A stretch of 64,000 nt of DNA from Ascarosepion bandense. Lineage: Eukaryota; Mollusca; Cephalopoda; Sepiida; Sepiidae. The notes beneath the pieces were generated by a model. The model was not told the DNA's origin. It did not search any database and was given only the letters and a program-made list of their open reading frames with translations. The stretch spans positions 697,001-761,000 of the forward strand of contig JBBBDQ010001686.1 of assembly GCA_037127315.1 (NCBI GenBank). The letters are read 5' to 3'. Shown here piece after piece: positions 52,462-62,832 of this stretch; the stretch's first letter is position 1, and each line of letters opens with the position of its first letter. A program made the translations under genes and the position numbers.

Positions 52462-52892
52462 TTATTATTATTATTACCTAATTGTATCATCCAGACCTTT
52501 GTTGTTTCTATGTATGTTAGTTGTTGTTGTTCTTCTTCTTGTTATTATTATTATTATTATGTCATTTTTCATCATATTTCAATTTCTGCTTTGGTCTCAC
52601 TACCAACCCAGTCTGCGGGGAGACCTAAGGCAGGTAGTGGCGTGTTGTTATGACTCCATTTCATGTTTTTCTATCTTCCCTATCATCCCCAGCATTACAT
52701 AGATAACGTTTTCCTTAGTGTGTGGGCTGTACTTAATAAGACAATTTTTTGTATATCTCTTAAGCTGGGGTTTCCAGGGAGTCTTTCAATGTGTTGTTTT
52801 GTTCCATTTTTTATCATTCCAAGTGCACCTACTATCACTGGCACAACTCTTGTTTTCAATTTCCACATTTTTTCTATTTCAATTTCCAGGTC

Positions 52893-52935
<43 letters not shown>

Positions 52936-53488
52936 TTCCCTCTTTTTTCTTTTTCTTCTCCATATTAACTTTTTCTTTGTCTTATTCACTTAAGTGCCAT
53001 ACTTGATACACGCTTTGGGCAATCATGTCTCTTTCAAGACATGACTGACTGGTTAGAAGATTATCCCCGTAGTAGGTTGCCATTACTTTCTGCGGTAGAC
53101 GGGTTGTCAGCCAAGGCTATAGAACCCAATCTGTCTTATTATTTGACTCATAGCTAGAGGTAGAAGTGATGTATTATATTATTACGTAATAATTAGTGGG
53201 GGATCATTTTAATTCTTCATAGCAATAGAAAACCGATCCCCCCTCTTTATGACTAGTAGAAGCCTTAATTATGATTCCAACTATTATATTCAGTCAGTCA
53301 GTTAAAACGTCTTCTGAATTATTGCTTCCCAGTCAATTTTGATCTTTAAAAATTTAAATCCAATATCAATTCATGTTGTTTTATAAACTTCCTCCATTTT
53401 CGTCTTTTCTAAATTTAAGAATTCTTCTCTATTTTTCTACTACTACTTCTCTTTCTTCTTCTTTTTCTTCTTCTTCTTCTTCTTCTTC

Positions 53489-53535
<47 letters not shown>

Positions 53536-54074
53536 TTCCCTCTTTTTTCTTTTTCTTCTCCATATTAACTTTTTCTTTGTCTTATTCACTTAAGTGCCAT
53601 ACTTGATACACGCTTTGGGCAATCATGTCTCTTTCAAGACATGACTGACTGGTTAGAAGATTACCCCGTAGTAGGTTGCCATTACTTTCTGCGGTAGACG
53701 GGTTGTCAGCCAAGGCTATAGAACCCAATCTGTCTTATTATTTGACTCATAGCTAGAGGTAGAAGTGATGTATTATATTATTACGTAATAATTAGTGGGG
53801 GATCATTTTAATTCTTCATAGCAATAGAAAACCGATCCCCCCTCTTTATGACTAGTAGAAGCCTTAATTATGATTCCAACTATTATATTCAGTCAGTCAG
53901 TTAAAACGTCTTCTGAATTATTGCTTCCCAGTCAATTTTGATCTTTAAAAATTTAAATCCAATATCAATTCATGTTGTTTTATAAACTTCCTCCATTTTC
54001 GTCTTTTCTAAATTTAAGAATTCTTCTCTATTTTTCTACTACTACTTCTCTTTCTTCTTCTTTTTCTTCTTCTT

Positions 54075-54137
<63 letters not shown>

Positions 54138-54667
54138 TTCCCTCTTTTTTCTTTTTCTTCTCCATATTAACTTTTTCTTTGTCTTATTCACTTAAGTGCC
54201 ACACTTGATACACGCTTTGGGCAATCATGTCTCTTTCAAGACATGACTGACTGGTTAGAAGATTACTCCGTAGTAGGTTGCCATTACTTTCTGCGGTAGA
54301 CGGGTTGTCAGCCAAGGCTATAGAACCCAATCTGTCTTATTATTTGACTCATAGCTAGAGGTAGAAGTGATGTATTATATTATTACGTAATAATTAGTGG
54401 GGGATCATTCTAATTCTTCATAGCAATAGAAAACCGATCCCCCCTCTTTATGACTAGTAGAAGCCTTAATTATGATTCCAACTATTATATTCAGTCAGTC
54501 AGTTAAAACGTCTTCTGAATTATTGCTTCCCAGTCAATTTTGATCTTTAAAAATTTAAATCCAATATCAATTCATGTTGTTTTATAAACTTCCTCCATTT
54601 TCGTCTTTTCTAAATTTAAGAATTCTTCTCTATTTTTCTACTACTACTTCTCTTTCTTCTTCTTTTT

Positions 54668-54698
<31 letters not shown>

Positions 54699-54700
54699 TT

Positions 54701-54739
<39 letters not shown>

Positions 54740-55288
54740 TTCCCTCTTTTTTCTTTTTCTTCTCCATATTAACTTTTTCTTTGTCTTATTCACTTAAGTG
54801 CCATACTTGATACACGCTTTGGGCAATCATGTCTCTTTCAAGACATGACTGACTGGTTAGAAGATTACTCCGTAGTAGGTTGCCATTACTTTCTGCGGTA
54901 GACGGGTTGTCAGCCAAGGCTATAGAACCCAATCTGTCTTATTATTTGACTCATAGCTAGAGGTAGAAGTGATGTATTATATTATTACGTAATAATTAGT
55001 GGGGGATCATTTTAATACTTCATAGCAATAGAAAACCGATCCCCCCTCTTTATGACTAGTAGAAGCCTTAATTATGATTCCAACTATTATATTCAGTCAG
55101 TCAGTTAAAACGTCTTCTGAATTATTGCTTCCCAGTCAATTTTGATCTTTAAAAATTTAAATCCAGTATCAATTCATGTTGTTTTATAAACTTCCTCCAT
55201 CTTCGTCTTTTCTAAATTTAAGAATTCTTCTCTATTTTTTCTACTACTACTTCTCTTTCTTCTTCATTTTCTTCTTCTTCTTCTTCTT

Positions 55289-55340
<52 letters not shown>
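51796..55340 (+). repeat. ~600-bp satellite array with SINE-derived segment
   Basis: Unit starts (AAAACGTCTTCTGAATTATT) at 52266, 53304, 53903, 54505 and 55107: periods 1038, 599, 602, 602. The first unit (51796, lacking part of the middle) and the 1038-bp unit (with a ~420-bp LINE insertion) are variants. Each unit has an 80-bp unique start, a TTC/ATT microsatellite, TTTTCCCTCTTTTTTC, and the body-linker half of a minus SINE family A with its GGGGGATCA hairpin. Units differ by microsatellite length and few substitutions, so amplification is recent. Confidence 0.93.
52478..52895 (-). mobile_element. RLE-type LINE (Dong/R4-like) 3' end, copy 1
   Basis: Minus copy between ATT repeats: 3' UTR (CTAATTGTATCATCCAGACC on plus) and the end of the coding region (VIVGALGMIKNGTKQH equivalent). 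It interrupts the second 600-bp unit exactly in its (ATT)n tract. 5' truncated after TTCCAGGTCT. Confidence 0.75.
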
Positions 55341-55352
<12 letters not shown>

Positions 55353-55358
<6 letters not shown>

Positions 55359-55453
55359 AATTGTATCATCCAGACCTTTGTTGTTTCTATGTATGCTAGT
55401 TGTTGTTGTTGTTGTTGTTGTTGTTGTTCTTCTTCTTCTTCTTCTTCTTCTTC

Positions 55454-55499
<46 letters not shown>

Positions 55500-56322
55500 G
55501 TCATTTTTCATCATATTTCGATTTCTGCATTGGTCTCACTACCAACCCAGTCTGCGGGGAGACCTAAGGCAGGTAGTGGCGTGTTGTTATGACTCCATTT
55601 CATGTTTTTCTATCCTCCCTATCATCCCCAGCATTACATAGATAACGTTTTCCTTAGTGTGTGGGCTGTACTTAATAAGACAATTTTTTGTATATCTCTT
55701 AAGCTGGGGTTTCCAGGGATTCTTTCAATGTGTTGTTTTGTTCCATTTTTTATCATTCCAAGTGCACCTACTATCACTGGCACAACTCTTGTTTTCAATT
55801 TCCACATTTTTTCTATTTCAATTTCCAGGTCTTTATATTTTGACAGTTTTTCAAATTCCTTGATTGCTATGTTACAATCCGCTGGACAAGCCATATCAAT
55901 TAATAGACAAGTTTTCTCCTTCTGGTTTTTAACAATAATGTCTGGCCTGTTTGCTTCAATTTTTCTGTGTGTGTAGATGGTGTAATCCCATAGAATGGTT
56001 ACATCTTCTATTTCTGTAACCGGTGCTGGATGATGTTCATACCAGTGTTTGTTTACAGCTTTTCCATAATGTTTGCACATTGCCCAATGTAAATATTGCC
56101 CAACTCTATCGTGGCGATTTTTATATTCGTTTGGGGCAAGCACAGAACAGCCTGAGATTAGGTGGTCTATTGTTTCTTGGTGTTTATCACAAAACCTGCA
56201 TTTTGGATCCATATTATTATGCATAATATTTGCCTGAAAGTTTCTCGTGAAAAGACTTTGGTCTTGTGCTGCAAGTATAAATCCTTCAGTTTCAGACTTT
56301 AATCCAGATGCACGTAACCTCG
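55353..56322 (-). mobile_element. RLE-type LINE (Dong/R4-like), copy 2
   Basis: Longest copy. The minus strand encodes FILAAQDQSLFTRNFQANIM, then the 196-codon frame with the CCHC knuckle and endonuclease domain, then the 3' UTR ending AATTAGTTAATAATAAT. Flanked on both sides by (ATT)n. Insertion into TAA repeats and a restriction-like endonuclease are features of the Dong/R4 clade. Confidence 0.8.
55634..56224 (-). pseudogene. restriction-like endonuclease C-terminus of LINE
   Basis: 196 codons, intact as far as it goes. Zinc knuckle C9-x2-C12-x8-H21-x4-C26 (CRFCDKHQETIDHLISGC), then the PD-D-type nuclease: R93-P94-D95, LLIDMACPAD with D110, and K126-L-S-K129-Y130. The tail PGNPSLRDIQKIVLLSTAHT is the family C-terminus. 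The start Met is internal: coding continues upstream to 56322, where the element is 5' truncated. It would nick target DNA for target-primed reverse transcription; RT is absent here. Confidence 0.85.
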
Positions 56323-56346
56323 ATTATTATTATTATTATGATTATG

Positions 56347-56376
<30 letters not shown>

Positions 56377-56380
<4 letters not shown>

Positions 56381-56955
56381 AATTGTATCATCCAGACCTT
56401 TGTTGTTTCTATGTATGTTAGTTGTTGTTGTTGTTCTTCTTCTTGTTATTATGATTATTATTATGTCATTTTTCATCATATTTCGATTTCTGCTTTGGTC
56501 TCACTACCAACCAAGTCTGCGGGGAGACCTAAGGCAGGTAGTGGCGTGTTGTTATGACTCCATTTCATGTTTTTCTATCCTCCCTATCATCCCCAGCATT
56601 ACATAGATAACGTTTTCCTTAGTGTGTGGGCTGTACTTAATAAGAAAATTTTTTGTATATCTCTTAAGCTGGGGTTTCCAGGGATTCTTTCAATGTGTTG
56701 TTTTGTTCCATTTTTTATCATTCCAAGTGCACCTACTATCACTGGCACAACTCTTGTTTTCAATTTCCACATTTTTTCTATTTCAATTTCCAGGTCTTTA
56801 TATTTTGACAGTTTTTCAAATTCCTTGGTTGCTATGTTACAATCCGCTGGACAAGCCATATCAATTAATAGACAAGTTTTCTCCTTCTGGTTTTTAACAA
56901 TAATGTCTGGCCTGTTTGCTTCAATTTTTCTGTCTGTGTAGATGGTGTAATCCCA

Positions 56956-56957
<2 letters not shown>
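56377..56957 (-). mobile_element. RLE-type LINE (Dong/R4-like), copy 3
   Basis: Second tandem insertion in (ATT)n: encodes from WDYTIYTDRKIEANRPD through LLIDMACPAD to TAHTLRKTLSM, with the same 3' UTR. Nearly identical to copy 2 but 5' truncated about 370 bp earlier. Followed by (ATT)n and the TTTTCCCTCTTTTTTCT of the satellite unit. Confidence 0.8.
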
Positions 56958-56999
<42 letters not shown>

Positions 57000-57001
<2 letters not shown>

Positions 57002-57545
57002 TTCCCTCTTTTTTCTCTCCCTTTAAAAATGTTTTTTTCATATCTTTTAACATTCAGTAACTCTTGGCGATTTAGTAGCTTTATTCTCTTACATAGGACG
57101 AAATGACTAAGAAAAAAAAACGTAAGCCAACTCATATTTGTGCCGATGTTTAAACGTTTCGATTATTAGTAAGAAGAAATACAGTTCGGAGAAACGAACT
57201 CTGATCCCGGAAGAAGGGATAAAAAATTGAATTGGAAGAAGCGAGACTGAGAGAAACGCATATGAATCCTAATTTCTCTCACTTTTAAATGTAAGACAAA
57301 GACAAAAACACTACGAGAAAGTATTGTTTACATTTTTATACAAGAATTTTGATTTTACAGGTCGCATTTTTTTCTTTTTTTTTTTTTTTTTTTTTTTTGT
57401 TAACTTGTGTATTCATGTTTTTCCACTTTTCTAATTTTATACGTTTGCAAGAGAAGGAAAATATCATTTACGTCTTCCAAAGCTAGATTCCTTCTGGGGA
57501 CGATGTCACAAAAACATTCCGGAAAAAATTGAGATTTCAACGGAG
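57000..57545. other. unassigned sequence
   Basis: No recognised element; contains a 27-base poly(T) run at about 57373-57399. Confidence 0.4.
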
Positions 57546-57547
57546 AT

Positions 57548-57600
<53 letters not shown>
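57546..57600. repeat. (AT)n microsatellite
   Basis: Pure AT tract. Confidence 0.97.
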
Positions 57601-57604
<4 letters not shown>

Positions 57605-57709
57605 AGTGGCAATAAAATGCCTTGCTTAGGGCGATATGATTATATATATATATAATCATATATATATATATAATCATATCGCCCTAAGCAAGGCATTCTA
57701 TTGCCACTG
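57605..57709. repeat. palindrome of two LINE 3' termini
   Basis: Left arm AGTGGCAATAAAATGCCTTG then GGGCGATATGATTATATA (plus 3' end) and right arm its inverted match (minus 3' end) with one mismatch over ~48 bp and a TAATCATA centre. Two LINE tails meet tail to tail. Confidence 0.9.
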
Positions 57710-58285
57710 TTTTGCAGGGGGTTTACATAGGAAGAAAGTTATCAGGAAGAGTGACAGGTTATAGGGGGTCTCAGGAAGTGGGTAAGAGAAGGATGAGAAT
57801 ACTGATGAGAGTGGAGTGGACAGAGAATGAGAGAGAGGATGCAAGTTAGTAAGATAGGAGATGACCATTGACTTTATATTTCAATTCTTCGAGATTGTAG
57901 CTCTCGGGGAAGCAAGTAAATGGAAGGGAATTCCACAAGCGGGAAGTGCGAGAAAAGAAGCTGCGGGTGTAGAATTTGCGTTTACAATTTATTGGTTTCA
58001 CAGTAAAAGGGTGGGACCTAGTTGGTAATCTTGTGGCTCAAGTAAATTCATATATAGGGAGCACCAGTGAGCTAACGTCATCGGAGCAGAAGCCGTGAAA
58101 GTATTTGTAGAAGAGACACAGGGTAGCCACACTGCGTCGGTGAGAAAGCGACTGTATCCTAGCTGCCAAGTCGGGATCGACCACATTACAGATTCTCCGT
58201 TGGATTTGGTCGAGGACACCTAAGTAGATAGCAGGAGCACCCGACCATATATAGCAGCAATATTCAATGCACGGGCGGATTTATA
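57655..58285 (-). mobile_element. jockey/CR1-type LINE, 3' end
   Basis: Minus copy: terminal motif at 57.66 kb, 3' UTR, then coding (plus strand shows GGGAATTCCACAAGCGGGAA, GTCATCGGAGCAGAAGCCGT), ending near 58.28 kb around a CCCGTGCATTGAATATTGCT segment. The 73-codon minus frame at 57998 is an off-frame shadow. Confidence 0.85.
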
Positions 58286-58289
58286 TATG

Positions 58290-58295
58290 CGCATG

Positions 58296-58328
<33 letters not shown>

Positions 58329-58517
58329 GGTGTGTGTGTGTGTGTGTATGTGTAAGATCTACGTATATGCGTGTGTTCATGTATAAATATAAATATATGT
58401 ATACAGACTGTAGTTTGCCTTACGGAGAATGAATAGACACTATAGGATATTGTTTATAGATATAAATGAGTATGAGAGTGGACAGATATCTTAAAGAGTT
58501 AATTCCAATGTATACAA

Positions 58518-58567
<50 letters not shown>

Positions 58568-58577
58568 ATTCTGTTTG

Positions 58578-58617
<40 letters not shown>

Positions 58618-58858
58618 TCTCTCTCTATATATATATACAACGCAGCTTGTTCATATGTACCAATCTCTCACCCTCCAATTGTATATATGTCGCAGTCTTT
58701 CTAATTATCTAACTCTCTCTCTAATTCGTTCTCTCTCTATATATAATTTTGTTCATTATTTATATCTTTCTATCTATCTCTTTCTATCACTCTTTCTCTC
58801 TCTTTTCCTTTTTATCTGTCTATTGCTGTAACTTCCTATCTATCTATCTATCTATCTA

Positions 58859-58890
<32 letters not shown>
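58290..58890. repeat. GT, CTAT, CT and AT microsatellites
   Basis: (AT)n 58292-58316, (GT)n 58317-58351, (CTAT)n 58519-58566, (CT)n 58580-58625, (TATC)n 58838-58862 and (AT)n 58863-58894 in T-rich sequence. Confidence 0.9.
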
Positions 58891-58897
<7 letters not shown>

Positions 58898-59066
58898 AAA
58901 TGATTTGTTTGAACATTATTTTTGATCGATACTCGTATTTAAGCAGGTATTCTGTTTATAATCAAACAATATTATATATTTATTTCTACTGGCCTGATTA
59001 TTTACGATAAATACTTCAAATTGTCGATTGTTTATAACCAGTTTTGTTAATCTTCGTTAATTTCCG

Positions 59067-59112
<46 letters not shown>

Positions 59113-59126
59113 ATTGCTTAAATACT

Positions 59127-59162
<36 letters not shown>

Positions 59163-59164
59163 CT

Positions 59165-59199
<35 letters not shown>

Positions 59200-59430
59200 C
59201 GATACTCGTATTTCAGTAGATATTCTGTTTTTTAATAAAACAATTATTATATATTTATATCTACTGGCTTGATTATTTTGAGATAAATTTTTATTACGAA
59301 ACTGTGTATCATTCGGCAGGATTCGAACCTGCGACCCTTATCCACATAGGGGAAGCTAACATGTGATCTGTTACGTCTTAGACCTCACGAACACGAATGA
59401 CCATTAGTCGAAAAGTCGTTTTAATCCAGC
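58891..59430 (-). mobile_element. SINE family D copies (tRNA-Leu-like)
   Basis: 58.89-59.06 kb is a headless minus copy. 59.19-59.41 kb is a minus copy with head: B box TCGCAGGTTCGAATCCTGCC (complement at 59307-59326) and an A-box region with GAGGTCTAAGACGTAACAG. An extended variable-arm-like segment (CCCCTATGTGGATAAGGG) suggests derivation from a class II (Leu/Ser) tRNA. (AT)n tracts separate the copies. Confidence 0.75.
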
Positions 59431-59459
59431 CTACATAATACAGTCTTTGATTTATCGCA

Positions 59460-59709
59460 ATAACCATATCTGCTCTGAAAGAAAGATATCTACTTAAAAT
59501 ATGAGTATCGATAAAAAATAATGTTCGAACAAATCATTTCAAATTGTCGGTTGTTTATAACCAGTTTCGTTAATCTTCGTTTATTTCCGTAACATGATGA
59601 TTATCGTAAATAATCAGGCCGGTAGAAATAATTATATAATACTGTTTGATTATAAACAGAATATATACTCAAATACGAATATCGATCAAAAATAATGTTC
59701 AAACAAATC

Positions 59710-59725
<16 letters not shown>
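59460..59725 (+). mobile_element. SINE family D, two headless plus copies
   Basis: Tail segments TGAGTATCGATAAAAAATAA to TTATTTCCGTAACATG, then TTATCGTAAATAATCAGGCC to AAAATAATGTTCAAACAAAT, ending in (AT)n. Confidence 0.75.
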
Positions 59726-59729
<4 letters not shown>

Positions 59730-59745
<16 letters not shown>

Positions 59746-60396
59746 TATTAATACCTATCTATCTATCGCAGTCTGGTCATATATATATTTATCTATTTAC
59801 TGAACGAATCGAATCGACAGATTACTATATCTGAATCATCTGTTCTATAGAATTGCCTCCTAACATCAATGGTAAAAAATGGTATTGGATACGGTCTGTC
59901 ATAACGAACTTCGTTGCAATTTCATGTTTCCCGATGGTTTGACAGTTTCAGCCTTTTGTTTCAAATCATGAAATCAAATTCCACCAAAACATCCATTCCT
60001 CTAGATCCATTTTTATTAATGCAGGTTTACTCCTAGGTCCCTATCCTTGGTCATAACGACATTCTTGATGGGAGAAAGTGTTTGTCTGTGGTCAGGAATT
60101 AATGCAAGCGTTACTGATAGAATAGAAATAATACATGTAAAATATAAATTGATTACTAATGTTTTACTGAAGTAATGCGCCAAAAACCTAGAAGAAAGAA
60201 ATTTTCACTGGTCAGAAATAAATGCAAGAATTAACATAGAATACCGCTATCGTGTACAGGGGTGTGCACTACAATCCGGAAAAACATATACTGAAAGAGA
60301 AATTGTGTTTATTCAGAATGACAAGTATTTACATGACAAATTGCTTTATAACATTGTTGTCTGATAAACAGACACACACACAAACATCTTGCCTTA

Positions 60397-60443
<47 letters not shown>

Positions 60444-60522
60444 CCAAGTATGGGTGGAATAATATTCCCCATCCAAAGAAACACTATTTTTAAAAAAGTG
60501 CTCAATACAAAGTAGAGCTAAT
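59730..60522. other. unassigned sequence
   Basis: No gene seen. An (AT)n tract lies at 60402-60442; a CAGACACACACACAAACATCTTG motif shared with 26.59 kb precedes it. Confidence 0.45.
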
Positions 60523-60570
60523 AATAATAATAATATTTATTAATAAATTATAACATTGATATGTTATAAT

Positions 60571-60625
60571 ATCACTACAAAAGTAGCTATTTTGTTTCGA
60601 CACTTTTTGTGTCTTTTCAAGTGAT
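60571..60625 (-). ncRNA. hammerhead-type motif with U3-A8 core, left arm
   Basis: Mirror of the right-arm motif: on the minus strand stem I ATCAC/GTGAT, core TTGAAAA, stem II GACAC/GTGTC, GAAA, stem III ACAAAA/TTTTGT, H17 A. Confidence 0.6.
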
Positions 60626-60704
60626 GTTGTTATTTCGAAATGAATGGCTTTAAAAGGTTAAGTTGTTCTTAACCCTTTAAAGCCATTCATTTCGAAATAA
60701 CAAC

Positions 60705-60759
60705 ATCACTTGAAAAGACACAAAAAGTGTCGAAACAAAATAGCTACTTTTGTAGTGAT
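60705..60759 (+). ncRNA. hammerhead-type motif with U3-A8 core, right arm
   Basis: Stem I ATCAC (60705-60709) with GTGAT (60755-60759); core TTGAAAA (60710-60716); stem II GACAC (60717-60721) with GTGTC (60727-60731); GAAA (60732-60735); stem III ACAAAA (60735-60740) with TTTTGT (60748-60753); H17 is A (60754). All stems are perfect. Relative to CUGANGA, C3 is U and G8 is A; these two bases pair in the active hammerhead, so the changes are compensatory. Confidence 0.6.
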
Positions 60760-60821
60760 ATTATAACATATCAATGTTATAATTTATTAAGAAATATTAT
60801 TATTATATATATATATATATA

Positions 60822-60939
60822 TACAATACACTAAATCTAAAATGTAAAATGGCGCCAACACCGACCTCGTCAGGCCGTGATGATCTTTTGTGTGAAACAG
60901 CGGTTGGTGTTGGCTCCATTTTAGATTTAGTGTATTGTA
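60822..60939. repeat. imperfect palindrome, ~40-bp arms
   Basis: Left arm TACAATACACTAAATCTAAA ... CCAACACCGACC (60822-60866) pairs with the inverted arm 60901-60939; the left arm has a 7-bp insertion (TAAAATG duplicated). The loop 60867-60900 contains CGTGATGATC ... GAAACAG. Confidence 0.85.
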
Positions 60940-61204
60940 TTTTTTTGCTCTACTTTCGTACTTTCGTATAGAGCACTTTACTGTTATGGTTTCGTCTTGG
61001 TTTTTTTTTCTTCTTTTAAACAAGCACTTGACGCATTGTTCTTATGCGCGGTTTCTTTCTTTTTATCTTCCTCACTATTTAACCTACGAGGTAATCCTCT
61101 TTGGGTTATTTGACGATTTAAGTTACTGTTAGGTTAGTATTGGGTTTTTCGGATGTTTAGTCTGTAATTATTAGTGCTGCTTTATTGTAATTAAGTATAT
61201 ATAT
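60940..61204. other. unassigned sequence
   Basis: No recognised element. Confidence 0.4.
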
Positions 61205-61355
61205 ATATTTTTTAATCATATCACCCCGAGCAAGGGGGTAACGCCACTGATGTGCAGGGGGCTACGTAAGAGTGAAAAGATTGGAAAAGAGAAAGCCGGA
61301 AACCACATCCTAAACAGGGAACAAGGGATGAGCCTCTTCACCTGTTCAATAGATG

Positions 61356-61356
<1 letters not shown>
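61205..61356 (-). mobile_element. LINE 3' terminus
   Basis: TTTTTTAATCATATCACCCC start, then AACGCCACTGATGTGCAGGG and AAAGCCGGAAACCACATCCT; almost identical to 2.35-2.51 kb. Followed by (AT)n. Confidence 0.8.
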
Positions 61357-61417
<61 letters not shown>

Positions 61418-61727
61418 CGATTTTCTGCACCATTGTAAGAACTGCAAACTTGAAACTTCTGAATATCGTTTCTTATGTCTTTGTCTATGAGTGTATCAAA
61501 TTTGATTAAAATCGGGCCACTCCTTCTATAACCCGATTTTTTCGATTATCTATTTTCGATATTTATCGGGGGTACCTCAACACAAAATCTAGCTAGGAAC
61601 ACTCGCAGACGGTTAAAATACAACTGTGTAAATTTTCAAGAAAATCGGTTCAGCCGTTTCGGAGTCTATAGGTAACGGACACACACAGATACACACATGC
61701 ACACAGACAAAGTTCCATTTATAAATA

Positions 61728-61735
<8 letters not shown>
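61357..61735 (+). repeat. (AT)n plus 3' half of the CCCGGCGTTGCTCGGG family
   Basis: (AT)n 61358-61413, then TATCGATTTTCTGCACCATT through AAAATCGGTTCAGCCGTTTC to the (CA)-rich TTTATAAATAAGTTTA end; matches 26.67-27.00 kb. Confidence 0.85.
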
Positions 61736-61764
<29 letters not shown>

Positions 61765-61835
61765 AATGCTGTCAAAATCCTTGAGCAGAGAGGATAATCC
61801 AAATAGACCATATATAATATAAATTTTTGAATGGA

Positions 61836-61875
<40 letters not shown>

Positions 61876-61975
61876 TTGAGAAATTTGACACTTAGTTGAG
61901 CAGATTTGTATCAGTCATGACGACTTCGATGTTTCATGAAAGCATTATTGTGATTAATTCTGTTATCGCTCTTTC
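61736..61975. other. microsatellites and unassigned spacer
   Basis: (AT)n at 61735-61760 and 61838-61870 with short unassigned pieces. Confidence 0.7.
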
Positions 61976-61989
61976 TCTATCTCAATATT

Positions 61990-62240
61990 GAGCACTTTAT
62001 GGCAGAAAAGTGTCCCAGGAACCTCAGCGGTCTCTTCCTGATGCTCAGTATTAATTTCCTTTTTGTTTCCATCTTTTCTAAGATCTCATCATTGCTCAAA
62101 TGCTCGATCAATGATATTCGCAGCATCCTTTTGTAGAACAATATTTTAGTTGCTTCAAGTTTTTCCTTCATCTTTGATTATATTGTCCAGCATTTACTGC
62201 CATATTGAAGAACTGACAGCACATAGCAATCCAGTACAAA
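61990..62240 (-). mobile_element. RTE-type LINE, C-terminal coding fragment
   Basis: Minus strand: MKEKLEATKILFYKRMLRIS, LIEHLSNDEILEKMETKRKL and ILSIRKRPLRFLGHF, matching the 1.2-1.5 kb copy. It stops before the 3' terminus on the low-coordinate side and has no GAA tail here. Confidence 0.8.
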
Positions 62241-62299
62241 GCATTAAGTTTAGATTATTATAAAGTTATTTAAATATGAAACGGGTAAGAGAAATCGAC

Positions 62300-62398
62300 A
62301 CACATATATACAAATATATAGATACCAACATATGGACAAACATACATATATATACACACATACAACATATATATACTCGTACATATAGATATAGATGC

Positions 62399-62447
<49 letters not shown>

Positions 62448-62787
62448 CATTTTAACTCTTGTTTTTAGAGACGTGTCAATTTATTCGTTAGATTTAGAGC
62501 CAGGTTAAGAAACGTGTATAAACGCTACATATATTGGATACATGTAAGACTATATTCGTAAGACAACGTGGGCAGGAGAAGTTTTAAAAAGGGTCAAGAT
62601 AAGCACAGTTATATTCCAGTGCATCAAGAAATAATTATCATTAAATATATGCGCACTCAAATTCACGTGAAAAAAAGAAAACACGGAAGTAACCAAAAAA
62701 AAAAAAAAAAAAAGAAAAGAAAAAGAAAACACAAAGGTGAATCTTTCAGTGTCTTTTGGATACGGAATTTTATTCGTTTCTAACCTA

Positions 62788-62830
<43 letters not shown>
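62300..62830. other. microsatellites and unassigned sequence
   Basis: (AT)n/(TATA)-rich at 62310-62440, a poly(A) run at 62695-62713 and (AT)n at 62792-62827. No gene. Confidence 0.7.

Positions 62831-62832
<2 letters not shown>

Larger units (their letters stand above)
60523..60806. repeat. ~140-bp-arm palindrome with hammerhead motifs
   Basis: Arms 60523-60662 and 60668-60806 are inverted copies with only a few mismatches around a 5-bp TTGTT centre. Each arm carries one complete hammerhead-shaped fold, pointing outward. Probably two retroelement tails joined head to head, possibly a PLE-derived repeat. Confidence 0.92.

Noticed and set aside
52499..52993. Plus-strand frames over the RLE LINE copies
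   Set aside because: Antisense shadows of the minus-strand retrotransposon and ATT repeats.
56599..57135. 178-codon minus frame as an independent protein
   Set aside because: It is the 5'-truncated LINE copy 3 read through an ATT microsatellite (poly-Ile) into unrelated sequence.
60867..60905. Hammerhead in the loop of the 60.82-60.94 kb palindrome
   Set aside because: CGTGATGATC and GAAAC are present but no consistent stems I-III could be drawn.
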